Shown: positions 1-7,909 of the stretch, in pieces
Position numbering within the stretch: the stretch's first letter is position 1
How the letters are laid out: each line of letters begins with the position of its first letter
NCBI RefSeq assembly: GCF_029961145.1
Contig: NZ_JASBRG010000003.1
Location: 372,001-436,000 of the forward strand
Source of the DNA: Pinibacter soli
Lineage (GTDB): Bacteria > Bacteroidota > Bacteroidia > Chitinophagales > Chitinophagaceae
Direction: 5' to 3'
DNA: 64,000 bases
Translations under genes and position numbers: made by a program
The notes under the pieces: model-generated
What the model was told of the DNA's origin: nothing
What the model saw: only the letters and a program-made list of their open reading frames with translations
Database searches by the model: none

Positions 1-302
1 TGCTGGAACCTGTTTATAATGTTGAAATATTATGCACAGACGAGCAAACAGGCAACGTAATTGGCGACTTGCAAACAAGGCGTGCGATGGTGGAAGGCAT
101 TGATGCTGCGGGACATTTCCAGAAGGTATCCGCAAAAGTTCCGCTGGCAGAAATGGATGGCTATTCGTCTGCGTTGCGTTCACTTACACAAGGACGAGCA
201 AAGTTCTCTATGATATTTTACGATTATGTTCCCGTGCCGTTTGAAGTGCAACGTGCATTGGCGGATGCTTATAATAAGCAGGAGAAGGCAGCAATGTCGT
301 AG
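1..302 (+). CDS. Elongation factor G-like protein, C-terminal part
   Basis: This is the last 100 codons of a GTPase translation factor; the open frame runs in from the left edge (first full codon at base 3) and stops at 300-302. The segment matches the end of EF-G domain IV and domain V: the VIGDL turn, then the VPLAEM and LRSLTQGRA motifs. In EF-G these domains reach into the ribosomal decoding site and drive translocation. The tail after the last beta strand (YVPVPFEVQRALADAY) differs from the usual end of canonical bacterial EF-G, so it may be a second EF-G paralogue of the kind Bacteroidota carry. The GTPase domain lies outside the window, so activity cannot be judged. Confidence 0.85.
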   Translation, partial: LEPVYNVEILCTDEQTGNVIGDLQTRRAMVEGIDAAGHFQKVSAKVPLAEMDGYSSALRSLTQGRAKFSMIFYDYVPVPFEVQRALADAYNKQEKAAMS

Positions 303-330
303 ATTATCAGCTTTTTTATGCGCATATTAT

Positions 331-415
331 GTACGGTGTACGAGGTACGATGTACGAAAGTCATTCGAGTGTTTCACTCTAACTATTTCGTACATCGTAC
401 CACGTACACCGTACA
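331..415. repeat. GTAC-word inverted repeat
   Basis: The left arm (331-359) is a run of GTACGGTGTACG-type words and the right arm (387-415) is its reverse complement with one mismatch in 29, around a 27-nt loop. Related copies lie at 1250-1328, 9746-9773 and 43409-43499. It sits between the EF-G-like gene and the methyltransferase. Confidence 0.85.
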
Positions 416-467
416 TCTTTATGCTAAAGCGGTAAAATCTTTATCTTTACAAACAACTCTCAAAGCC

Positions 468-1226
468 ATGTCCAAAAGCACGGAAAGATTCAGCAACAGG
501 GTAGAAGACTATGTACGCTACAGACCGAATTATCCGGAACAAGTAGTAGAATTTCTCGAAGACGAATATGGATTGACAACTGATAAGAAAATAGCTGACA
601 TTGGCGCGGGTACAGGCATTTCAAGCGAGTTGTTTTTAAAGCAAGGTTACCACGTAACAGCCATTGAGCCCAACAAAGAAATGCGTGAAAAATCAGTTGA
701 ATTGTTGCAACCATTCAAAAACTTTACGGCAATAAACGGTACTGCTGAAGATACCACGCTTAAAGAAAGAAGCATTGATGTAATCATCTCCGGGCAGGCG
801 TTTCATTGGTTTGATGTAGTGAAAGCAAAAGCAGAATTTCAACGCATATTAAAACCAAAGGGACTTGTGGCGTTGATATGGAACGAACGGTTGACACTTT
901 CTCCGTTTGAAAAAGAATACGACGAACTGATCATCAAACATGCCCAGGATTATGTGAAAGTGGATCATCGCAACATCAGCAAAACTGATATCGACAAATT
1001 TTTCGCACCCGCGACATGTGAGCTGAAAGTCTTTTATAACTTCCAAATATTTGATTTCGAAGGATTAAAGGGGCGTTTGCTTTCGTCCTCCTACGTGCCA
1101 TCTGTAAATGATAATGGATATACAGAAATGATCGCCGATCTTAAAGTGCTGTTTGATCATTATAAAGAAAACAACCTGATCAAAATCGACTACGATACCA
1201 AATTATTTGTTGGCCTTTTTAGCTAA
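468..1226 (+). CDS. Class I SAM-dependent methyltransferase
   Basis: A 252-residue cytoplasmic protein with the Rossmann-type methyltransferase fold of the Methyltransf_11 kind. Motif I is DIGAGTGISS near residues 46-55, followed by the acidic end of beta 2 (TAIEPNKEM), and a later ISGQAFHWF segment fits motif IV. The ATG at 468 was chosen because the frame upstream runs back through the inverted repeat at 331-415, which is not coding. The family resembles bacterial ubiquinone/menaquinone-type and small-molecule methyltransferases, but HWF-type members are also found among uncharacterised enzymes, so the substrate is unknown. No operon partner is evident; a gap with a second repeat follows. 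Confidence 0.85.
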   Translation: MSKSTERFSNRVEDYVRYRPNYPEQVVEFLEDEYGLTTDKKIADIGAGTGISSELFLKQGYHVTAIEPNKEMREKSVELLQPFKNFTAINGTAEDTTLKERSIDVIISGQAFHWFDVVKAKAEFQRILKPKGLVALIWNERLTLSPFEKEYDELIIKHAQDYVKVDHRNISKTDIDKFFAPATCELKVFYNFQIFDFEGLKGRLLSSSYVPSVNDNGYTEMIADLKVLFDHYKENNLIKIDYDTKLFVGLFS

Positions 1227-1580
1227 AACTTCGACTATGCATTTATGATGTACGATGTACGGCGTACGAAAGGCAATATGGTGTTATATCATAAAGAAAT
1301 TCGTACACTGTACCCCGTACATCGTACACAGCTCACCGTGTGGTTCTGTAACCAAGTCTTTCGGTTTTTAAAAAATATTTTCGCAACTGCTTTGAATCGG
1401 TAAAATCTATAGTTATTTTTACTTACCTCTTTAAAATATATCGCTTGCTTTATCCTGTCTGTGCGGCGATCTGCATTTCTTCATTCTGAGTAATTCCACA
1501 AAAGTGTTACGAGACAAGACTTCCAATAATCCTTACGTATTCTGTAAAGACTGCCATTATCTAATTTAAAAAAGTAAAAA
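1227..1580. other. Intergenic gap with GTAC-word inverted repeat
   Basis: This 354-base gap holds a second GTAC-word inverted repeat at 1250-1328 (arms about 1250-1270 and 1300-1327). The rest (1329-1580) is AT-rich with no convincing reading frame, terminator or consensus promoter; it presumably contains the promoter of the gene starting at 1581. Confidence 0.7.
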
Positions 1581-2015
1581 ATGAAACTCCTTTTTGCTGT
1601 GCTAATGCTATGCGCATTGCTCACCACTAAACTATCTGCACAAATGTCCCCGGCAAAAGAACCTGATCCGGTAATCGTTACAAGATTTCAGATTACCCTT
1701 CCGGATGATGCGCGCCGGTCCGAGTTTGATTCGCTGATGGCAATGTATGTGGACAAGGGTATCAGACCAAATGCAATGATAAAGAACTATCGCATGTTGC
1801 GCCATTGGTGGGGAAGTAATAACATGGAAGTGGTAATGATCTATGAAGTGGACGGCTGGAACAGCATTAACAAAGCAATGGAAGAAGCTGATAAATTAAT
1901 TGATGCTGCGATAACCGACAAAGCAGCAAGAGAAAAATACTGGACCCGTTTTGGTAAGTACCTGAATAAACACAGTGATGAGATAATGGCGGATATTGGA
2001 AAACCGAAGATGTAG
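1581..2015 (+). CDS. Small secreted protein of unknown function
   Basis: A 144-residue protein with a clear Sec signal peptide (residues 1-20, hydrophobic core LLFAVLMLCALLT, cleavage after LSA). The mature part has a VIVTRFQITLP strand, a helix, a VVMIYEVDGW strand and a charged C-terminal helix. This alternation and the W/Y-rich centre recall small dimeric alpha-beta-barrel proteins (NIPSNAP/ABM type), but that is only an impression of pattern. No catalytic motif is visible. It stands alone between two intergenic gaps; a short TTGAAAATTGAAAAT repeat arm follows its stop at 2018-2040. Confidence 0.75.
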   Translation: MKLLFAVLMLCALLTTKLSAQMSPAKEPDPVIVTRFQITLPDDARRSEFDSLMAMYVDKGIRPNAMIKNYRMLRHWWGSNNMEVVMIYEVDGWNSINKAMEEADKLIDAAITDKAAREKYWTRFGKYLNKHSDEIMADIGKPKM

Positions 2016-2110
2016 GGGAATTGAAAATTGAAAATTTTTGGTTTTGGATTAATGAGGTGCGGTGTGCGAAATGATTTGCTATGCAAATGGATTTCGGCAT
2101 CGCATTTTTG

Positions 2111-2752
2111 CTAATAAAGCATTTGTTCGAAATCTACTTTTTGCACGTTGCTTTCAATGTACGTATGTTGGGATTTTTCAAAGTTTTTGTCGTGATAAGT
2201 GAATGTATCTATTTTTATTGTTGGAGGCAAATCATATGACAAGCTAAAAACATAATCAGGCGGGAAGATGTAATAGTCATAGCTAAGTTGTATTGCTGTT
2301 GCTTCCTTAGGCAAGGAGGGGAACCAAGTTGCTTTAATTAGTTCATTGTATTCTTGAATCGTCAAATTATCTGCCTTATATCCTGACACCATCTTTGAGG
2401 ATAGTCTTACTTTTTTTGCAGCGCTGTCTCTTACCTGTCCGTTGAGAAACCTGTTAGTTCTTATTTTAGAAAAGTAATGCACGTAAAAGTAGGACGATAG
2501 TAAAATAGTTACGATCGCCGCGATCTTTAAGCGTTTGGAAACCGGTTGAATATTTTTTCTCCGGAAGTAAACCACAAGAAGTCGAAGCAGGACACAAGCT
2601 AATAAGCTGAAGCCCGACAATTTCAGGAATTCAACCGGCCTGGCCCAGCCGGTGATAAGTTCTATATCGTCTGTCCACCACAGAAGGAGCAGGTTTAGGA
2701 TCAGGAAGTTAATGAGAATGATTAGCAGGTATTTGAGGGATTTTTTAAGCAT
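2111..2752 (-). CDS. Membrane protein of unknown function
   Basis: A 213-residue protein with three hydrophobic segments near the N-terminus: about residues 6-25 (LLIILINFLILNLLLLWW), 40-60 and 75-92. A soluble C-terminal part of about 115 residues follows, with no recognisable motif, and probably faces the periplasm. The ATG at 2752 was preferred over an upstream in-frame start at 2800 because the lysine-rich MLKKSLKY leads directly into the first membrane segment. I do not recognise a family. The gene converges with the secreted protein at 1581 and shares no operon with gcvP, from which a long palindrome and gcvP's terminator separate it. Confidence 0.7.
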   Translation of the reverse strand: MLKKSLKYLLIILINFLILNLLLLWWTDDIELITGWARPVEFLKLSGFSLLACVLLRLLVVYFRRKNIQPVSKRLKIAAIVTILLSSYFYVHYFSKIRTNRFLNGQVRDSAAKKVRLSSKMVSGYKADNLTIQEYNELIKATWFPSLPKEATAIQLSYDYYIFPPDYVFSLSYDLPPTIKIDTFTYHDKNFEKSQHTYIESNVQKVDFEQMLY

Positions 2753-2833
2753 AGTTGATTTTGGTTGAGGATGGTTTCTTATAGATGAAATATTCTTCAA
2801 TTTCCATAAGACAGTGCCTGAAGCTAGCTACAA

Positions 2834-2988
2834 TCGTTGGCGCGGATATGCAGCATGGCTTGTGCGAATGCGTATCCGTGCCAACGATTTCGTGTGCGTG
2901 CAATAGCTGGTCTGGTGTGCCGACAGCGTGGTAATGCCGGCACAGACACGCCCTGCTGCGATAGCCGTGCTGCATGTCCGCGCCAACA
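2834..2988. repeat. GC-rich long palindromic element
   Basis: The outer arms are at about 2836-2860 and 2962-2986: 25 bases that are reverse complements apart from two mismatches (core GTTGGCGCGGA.ATGCAGCA). The inner 100 bases are also partly self-complementary (for example GTATCCGTGCC against GGCACAGACAC). The whole 155 bases could fold as one long hairpin. It is clearly richer in G and C than its surroundings and has no reading frame that looks real, so it resembles a non-autonomous mobile element or a large structured RNA. Confidence 0.7.
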
Positions 2989-3005
2989 GCGAGAAGGTGT
3001 AACAC

Positions 3006-3034
3006 AAAAAAAATGGCAGCCTTTTCGGGCTGCC
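3006..3034 (-). terminator. Intrinsic terminator of gcvP
   Basis: On the minus strand GGCAGCC, a five-base loop and GGCTGCC are followed by a run of T after the stem, about 30 bases beyond the gcvP stop codon. Confidence 0.85.
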
Positions 3035-3061
3035 ACTCTATAGTCGAAAGTTAATAAGCGA

Positions 3062-5968
3062 TTATACTTGCTCTTCCATGTAGCTTTCGATTGGCTCGCA
3101 GGTACAGATCAGGTTTCTGTCGCCGAACGTGTTGTTTACACGGGCTACAGAAGGCCAGAATTTGTTTTCCTTCACATATGGAAGCGGGAACGCTGCCGCT
3201 TCGCGGCTGTATGGTTTTGACCACTCAGAGCTGATCACTGCAAATTGAGTATGCGGTGCATTTTTCAACGCATTTTCTTTTTTATCTGCAGTACCTTCTT
3301 CGATTGCTTTGATCTCTTCGCGGATGGCGATCAACGCATCGCAGAAGCGGTCAAGCTCAGCTTTGTCTTCACTTTCTGTTGGCTCGATCATGATCGTGCC
3401 CGGAACAGGGAAGCTCATGGTAGGCGCGTGGAAACCAAAGTCGATAAGGCGTTTCGCGATATCTTCTGCTTCTATTTCTGCAGATTTTTTGAATGGACGA
3501 AGGTCTACGATGAACTCGTGCGCACACTGACCGTTGTGGTTTGTGTAAAGAATGTCGTAGTGTTTTTCCAATCTTGCACGCATGTAGTTTGCGTTTAGGA
3601 TAGCGAATTCTGTAGCTGCCTTCAGACCATTTGCGCCCAGCATGCGGATGTATGCATAGCTGATCAACAGGATAGAAGCAGAGCCAAATGGTGCTGCAGA
3701 AACAGCATGTTTTTCGGTGCCGTTCCATTCGCCCACTGTGTTCTGGGTATCTTCAACGTGACCAGGCAAGAATTTAGCAAGGTGTTTTTTCACGCAGATT
3801 GGTCCCATTCCAGGGCCACCACCACCGTGAGGAATTGCAAATGTTTTGTGCAGGTTCAGGTGGCAAACGTCAGCGCCGATAAGACCCGGAGCGGTTAAAC
3901 CAACCTGTGCATTCATATTTGCACCATCCATATACACTTGTCCACCGTGTTGGTGAACGATATCAGTAATTTCTTTTACGGTCTCTTCATAAACACCGTA
4001 AGTGCTCGGGTAAGTGATCATGATACCGGAAAGGTTAGCTGCGTGTTGCTCCGCTTTCGCTTTCAGATCCGCTACATCAATGTATCCGTTTTCCAAAGCT
4101 TTTACTACAACCACTTTCATGCCCGCCATTACCGCACTTGCAGGGTTTGTACCGTGTGCAGAAATAGGGATCAGCATAACGTCACGGTGTCCTTCGCCGC
4201 GGCTTTCATGGTATTCGCGAATGGTTAGCAAACCAGCGTATTCACCTTGCGCACCACTGTTTGGTTGCAGGCTGCACGCATCGAATGCGGTGATTTCGCA
4301 CAGATAAGCAGAAAGCTCATCCACGATTTGCTGGTAACCTTTTGTTTGATCTGCCGGCGCAAATGGGTGCATTTTTGCCCAATGGCTCCAGCTTAAAGGA
4401 ATCATTTCGCTGGCAGCGTTCAATTTCATTGTACAGCTACCAAGGCTGATCATGCTGGTGTTCAAAGAAAGATCTTTGTTTTCAAGCATTTTTATATAAC
4501 GCATCATTTGTGTTTCGCTGTGGTGAGCGTTGAACACAGGATGTGTAAGGAATTCAGAAGTTCTTGTAAGGGCACTTGGAATAGCGCTCAATACATCTTC
4601 GTGATTGATGCTAAAGGCCGCAACATCGTTGTCATTTTCTCTGTCAAGCACCAATAAGATGTCCAGCAAATCATTTGGCGTAGTTGTTTCATCCAAAGAA
4701 ATACCAAAGTGGCTATTGTCGATGAAACGGAAATTGATTTGTCTTTCAGCTGCTTTTGCGATCAGGCTTTTTGCTTCTGAAGTTCTTACGGTAATGGTAT
4801 CGAAGAAATATTCGCTAACCAGTTCGTAACCTTCTTCCTGCAGTTCGTTTGCCAATGTTTGAGTTAACAAAGCAACGCGTTGTGCGATGTTTTTCAAACC
4901 GTCTGGTCCATGATAAACTGCGTACATTGCTGCCATGTTAGCTAACAGCGCTTGTGCAGTACAAATGTTAGAAGTTGCTTTTTCACGTTTGATGTGTTGT
5001 TCGCGTGTTTGCAATGCCATACGCAAAGCTCTGTTGCCCTGTGCATCGATACTTACACCGATGATACGGCCTGGAATGCTGCGTTTGAACTCATCTTTAA
5101 CTGCAAAGAAAGCAGCGTGAGGACCCCCAAAGCCAAGAGGAACGCCAAAGCGCTGCGCCACACCGCAAGCCGCATCAGCACCCAACTCACCCGGAGGTGT
5201 TAATAATGTAAGCGCTAAAAGATCCGTCGTCATCACCACATATGCGCCCACCTTGTGTGCATTGTCGACAAATAAACGGTAATCTTCTACAGAACCTTTG
5301 TCATTTGGATATTGAACAAGTGCTCCGAAATATGTTTCGTCAAACTGTGCTTGTTTGTAATCGCCAAAAACCACTTCAATGCCAACAGGAACAGCTCTTG
5401 TGATGATCACATCCTTTGTTTGCGGGAATGTATCGTTATCCACAAAGAATTTGGGACGGGAAATGTGATCGTGGTCCTTGTTCAGTGCGTTAAAGAACAT
5501 GGTCATTGCTTCTGCTGCTGCAGTTGCTTCATCAAGCAAAGAGGCGTTGGCAATTGGAAGAGCAGTCAGGTCGCTTACCATTGTCTGGAAGTTCAAAAGA
5601 CTTTCCAAACGACCCTGTGCGATTTCTGCCTGGTACGGAGTGTACTGTGTGTACCAACCTGGGTTTTCGAAGATATTTCTCAAAATAACCGAAGGGGTAA
5701 TGTTGTCATAATAACCCTGACCTATATAATTTTTGAAAGTTTTGTTTTTAAGGGAAACCTCCTTAATGTGCTGCAAGTACTCATATTCACTCATCGCGTT
5801 AGGAAGGTTCAGTTCATGTTGCATGCGTATAGCTGCGGGAACAGTTTTTCCTACCAGGTCTTCAAGACTATTTTCGCCGATTGTACGTAGCATGTGAGTA
5901 GAATCTGCTTCTGTTGGCCCAATGTGCCTGCCTTTAAATTCACCGGATTGCGCTTCAAATAAATTCAT
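3062..5968 (-). CDS. gcvP: Glycine dehydrogenase (decarboxylating), P protein
   Basis: A 968-residue single-chain P protein of the glycine cleavage system. It decarboxylates glycine with pyridoxal phosphate and hands the aminomethyl group to the lipoyl arm of H protein in the cytoplasm. Length and order match the fused P1-P2 form. The PLP lysine is Lys708 in LHKTF, followed by the glycine-rich [10 protein letters not shown] loop. The N-terminus has the RHIGP motif, and DNITPSVI-type P1 motifs follow. The ATG at 5968 was chosen over an upstream frame start at 6034 because a good promoter lies between them. GcvT and GcvH are not in this window. The gene is monocistronic here, with its own promoter and terminator. 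Confidence 0.97.
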   Translation of the reverse strand: MNLFEAQSGEFKGRHIGPTEADSTHMLRTIGENSLEDLVGKTVPAAIRMQHELNLPNAMSEYEYLQHIKEVSLKNKTFKNYIGQGYYDNITPSVILRNIFENPGWYTQYTPYQAEIAQGRLESLLNFQTMVSDLTALPIANASLLDEATAAAEAMTMFFNALNKDHDHISRPKFFVDNDTFPQTKDVIITRAVPVGIEVVFGDYKQAQFDETYFGALVQYPNDKGSVEDYRLFVDNAHKVGAYVVMTTDLLALTLLTPPGELGADAACGVAQRFGVPLGFGGPHAAFFAVKDEFKRSIPGRIIGVSIDAQGNRALRMALQTREQHIKREKATSNICTAQALLANMAAMYAVYHGPDGLKNIAQRVALLTQTLANELQEEGYELVSEYFFDTITVRTSEAKSLIAKAAERQINFRFIDNSHFGISLDETTTPNDLLDILLVLDRENDNDVAAFSINHEDVLSAIPSALTRTSEFLTHPVFNAHHSETQMMRYIKMLENKDLSLNTSMISLGSCTMKLNAASEMIPLSWSHWAKMHPFAPADQTKGYQQIVDELSAYLCEITAFDACSLQPNSGAQGEYAGLLTIREYHESRGEGHRDVMLIPISAHGTNPASAVMAGMKVVVVKALENGYIDVADLKAKAEQHAANLSGIMITYPSTYGVYEETVKEITDIVHQHGGQVYMDGANMNAQVGLTAPGLIGADVCHLNLHKTFAIPHGGGGPGMGPICVKKHLAKFLPGHVEDTQNTVGEWNGTEKHAVSAAPFGSASILLISYAYIRMLGANGLKAATEFAILNANYMRARLEKHYDILYTNHNGQCAHEFIVDLRPFKKSAEIEAEDIAKRLIDFGFHAPTMSFPVPGTIMIEPTESEDKAELDRFCDALIAIREEIKAIEEGTADKKENALKNAPHTQFAVISSEWSKPYSREAAAFPLPYVKENKFWPSVARVNNTFGDRNLICTCEPIESYMEEQV

Positions 5969-6004
5969 AAATATTAGTGTGGTTGTACTATTTGAAAAGA
6001 TGCG

Positions 6005-6034
6005 CAAAGTTAGGACGAAACCAATATAATTCAA
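6005..6034 (-). promoter_or_regulatory. Promoter of gcvP
   Basis: On the minus strand a TTG at 6034-6032 is followed after 19 bases by TAACTTTG (6012-6005), matching the Bacteroidota TTTG / TAnnTTTG consensus. Transcription would begin near 5998, about 30 bases before the ATG at 5968. Confidence 0.75.
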
Positions 6035-6160
6035 CGGGTTCTTGACAAACTAGCGATAACTGTGGATAAGCCCAAAGACGTTGTAAAAAGTTTAATAAAA
6101 CATTAAAAACATTGGAAAAAGTCTGAGCGGGGGAGGCTGTTTTTAGATGCCGTTTAAGGC

Positions 6161-6196
6161 GGAATTAGGAGTTAGGAATTAGAAATTAGGAATTAA
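6161..6196. repeat. GGAATTAG-word repeat arm
   Basis: Near-tandem copies of GGAATTAG / GAAATTAG. The same word family recurs at 9651-9687, 30417-30453, 32219-32404, 55604-55672 and 58446-58470. No inverted partner is visible close by. Confidence 0.7.
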
Positions 6197-6270
6197 CGGT
6201 ACAGCTGGTTGGTCGGCGGCCCCGTAGAGACGCATTGAATGCGTCTGGGAACCCGGATTTCTTCCTGCCC

Positions 6271-6312
6271 AAAAAAATACGGATCAGGAAAAACTGCCTC
6301 CTAATCCGTATC
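6271..6312 (-). terminator. Terminator of the glutamine cyclotransferase gene
   Basis: On the minus strand ATACGGATTAGG pairs with CCTGATCCGTAT (one mismatch), followed by seven T. It lies about 60 bases after the stop codon at 6374. Confidence 0.75.
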
Positions 6313-6373
6313 TTCTATTTATTTTGAACAAAATCCGTGAAAATTAGTCTAATCAGCGTCGTCAGTGTGCTCA

Positions 6374-7213
6374 CTACTCGAATTTTACCTCAAACAGCTT
6401 TGGCCACAATTTGCCGGTAATATAGGTTTTCTTGCTAGCGGAATCATACGCAATGCCATTCAAAACTGCATCGCCTTTTGTTTCAGCATCAAATCCTTCC
6501 GTGTACCTCTCGATGACACCAGTAAAATCAGCTTTGGCTGCTACCTGCCCGTTAGACGGGTTGATCTTGTAGATGTAATTGGTTTCCCATCTGTTAGCAA
6601 ATATGAAACCGTTGATGTATTCCAGCTCGTTGATATCGGAAACGCCACCGTTATTATCCGTTACACTCACAATTTTTGCTGTATTGAAAGTATTTGCGTC
6701 AAGGAAGTACAGGTTGCTGGAGCCATCGGAAACGATCAGGTTAGTGCCGTCGTTCGTAATGCCCCAGCCTTCTGTTTTCAAAGGAAACTCACCCAGTTTT
6801 TTCAATGTTTTTGCATCGTAGATAAAGCCTTTGTGACCTTTCCATGTGAGTTGGTAAACTTTATCCTTCAAAATGGTAATGCCTTCGCCAAAGTAGATCG
6901 TGTCTAGCGGCACTTTTTGAATGTTTTTGCCGGTTTCTATGTCTACGGTTCCTACCCATGATTTGTAAATAGAATATTCGGGTGAGCCGCCGGTGCCTTC
7001 ATACATTTTACCATTATACACTACCAATCCTTGCGTAAAGGAAAGTGTGTCGTGCGGGTAGTCTTTAACGATAGTATATTTCAAAGCCGGAGGTTCGGCA
7101 ATGGTTGGTGTATTGCCAGCGTTGTCATTGGCCGGAGTATCGGAAGAACCGCCGTTGCAGGCCGTCAGATACATAGCCACCAACGCGGTTAAAGGCAAAA
7201 AAAATCTTTTCAT
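6374..7213 (-). CDS. Glutamine cyclotransferase, lipoprotein
   Basis: A 279-residue lipoprotein: MKRFFLPLTALVAMYLTAC gives a signal peptide with Cys19 as the lipid-bearing residue, then a glycine/serine/asparagine-rich linker. The rest matches the glutamine cyclotransferase beta-propeller family (plant and bacterial type), with SFTQGL, YEGTGG, GEGIT, EGWGIT and INELEYI motifs. The enzyme turns N-terminal glutamine into pyroglutamate on peptides or proteins, here presumably in the periplasm. The longer frame to 7336 was rejected because it has no signal peptide and runs through an inverted repeat. No functional partner is adjacent. Confidence 0.9.
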   Translation of the reverse strand: MKRFFLPLTALVAMYLTACNGGSSDTPANDNAGNTPTIAEPPALKYTIVKDYPHDTLSFTQGLVVYNGKMYEGTGGSPEYSIYKSWVGTVDIETGKNIQKVPLDTIYFGEGITILKDKVYQLTWKGHKGFIYDAKTLKKLGEFPLKTEGWGITNDGTNLIVSDGSSNLYFLDANTFNTAKIVSVTDNNGGVSDINELEYINGFIFANRWETNYIYKINPSNGQVAAKADFTGVIERYTEGFDAETKGDAVLNGIAYDSASKKTYITGKLWPKLFEVKFE

Positions 7214-7231
7214 GGTTATATAAGTTCGGGG

Positions 7232-7239
7232 CAAACGTA
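7232..7239 (-). promoter_or_regulatory. -7 element of the glutamine cyclotransferase gene
   Basis: The minus strand reads TACGTTTG, a full match to TAnnTTTG, 19 bases upstream of the ATG. No good TTTG lies at the expected upstream distance, so this is a half-supported promoter. Confidence 0.5.
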
Positions 7240-7280
7240 AGGGAAAATCATGAAATGTGGACGTTAAAAATAGAGGGCAA

Positions 7281-7382
7281 ATAACTGAATAACTGAATAA
7301 CTGAAGTTGAACGACCACTTGCATTCTTAATCTCAATTATTCAATGATTCAACCCTTCAGTTATTCAGTCTATTCAGTTATT
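7281..7382. repeat. GAATAACT-word inverted repeat
   Basis: The left arm (7281-7305) repeats ATAACTGA, and the right arm (7336-7381) holds the inverted words TTATTCAG. A second member of the family is at 52684-52782. Confidence 0.8.
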
Positions 7383-7733
7383 GGTTTAAAACCAACGTAT
7401 AAATATCAAAAAAGTATTATTCCCCAGTACATTAAGTAGTTACTTTTGAAATAGCCTTATTACCTGATGATTGCTTTGCTAATTGCCGGATATTGCTTCA
7501 ATATCGCTTCGGTCAAATGTACCTGAGCCACATTTTTTTCTTTGGTACACGCCAATTAAGGCATTTTCAAAACAAACATCTGATAATAGAGTATCAATTT
7601 TTTTTAACAAAAATGCTGTTTGATGTCGAATGCTGCATTGATTTTGAAAACCTTTTTTTCAATAATCATAGTATTCTCAAACAAATAGTAATAATTTAAA
7701 CTCGGTTTTATAAGTAGTAATTAAAAATGAGAC
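7383..7733. other. AT-rich intergenic stretch without a convincing gene
   Basis: About 350 bases upstream of a strong hairpin. It contains TACTTTTG at 7441-7448, which fits the -7 promoter consensus but lacks a good partner at -33. The longest frame (68 codons, 7493-7699) is phenylalanine- and isoleucine-rich, as expected for random AT-rich DNA. It might be the leader of the glycosidase gene at 7910 or a separate untranslated transcript ending at 7781. Confidence 0.45.
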
Positions 7734-7781
7734 GCCTGCGGACCGCTGTATTTCTATGCAGCGGTGTCAGCAGGCCTTTTT
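7734..7781 (+). terminator. Long hairpin followed by T-run, no gene upstream on this strand
   Basis: GCCTGC and ACCGCTG pair with CAGCGGT and GCAGGC around a short loop, followed by five T. The nearest protein gene upstream is on the other strand, so the hairpin either ends an unseen RNA or lies in the leader of the glycosidase gene that starts at 7910. Confidence 0.6.
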
Positions 7782-7784
7782 GTT

Positions 7785-7874
7785 GCCACTGAGGCACAGA
7801 AGAACAGAGAATCATTTTCGTTTTTGATAAAACATGATGCCTTTTATTTCTGCGTTTCTCTGTGTCTCTGTGGC
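7785..7874. repeat. CACAGAG-word inverted repeat
   Basis: The arm GCCACTGAGGCACAGAAG at 7785 onward is mirrored by TCTCTGTGTCTCTGTGGC ending at 7874. Family members lie at 15655-15772, 20632-20815 and 37063-37132. Confidence 0.75.
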
Positions 7875-7909
7875 TATACCCTCATTTTTTAAAATAAAGT
7901 AAGCTAGCC

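Noticed and set aside
2837-3043. Frames across the GC-rich palindrome
   Set aside because: Translations are made from the palindrome itself and have no domain; both strands are open for the same reason.
5312-5890. 192-codon plus-strand frame inside gcvP
   Set aside because: It is antisense to a certain gene; cysteine- and histidine-rich frames of this kind are shadows of gcvP.
7493-7699. 68-codon frame with many Phe and Ile codons
   Set aside because: Composition matches translated AT-rich spacer DNA, and it has no start context or homologous-looking motif.
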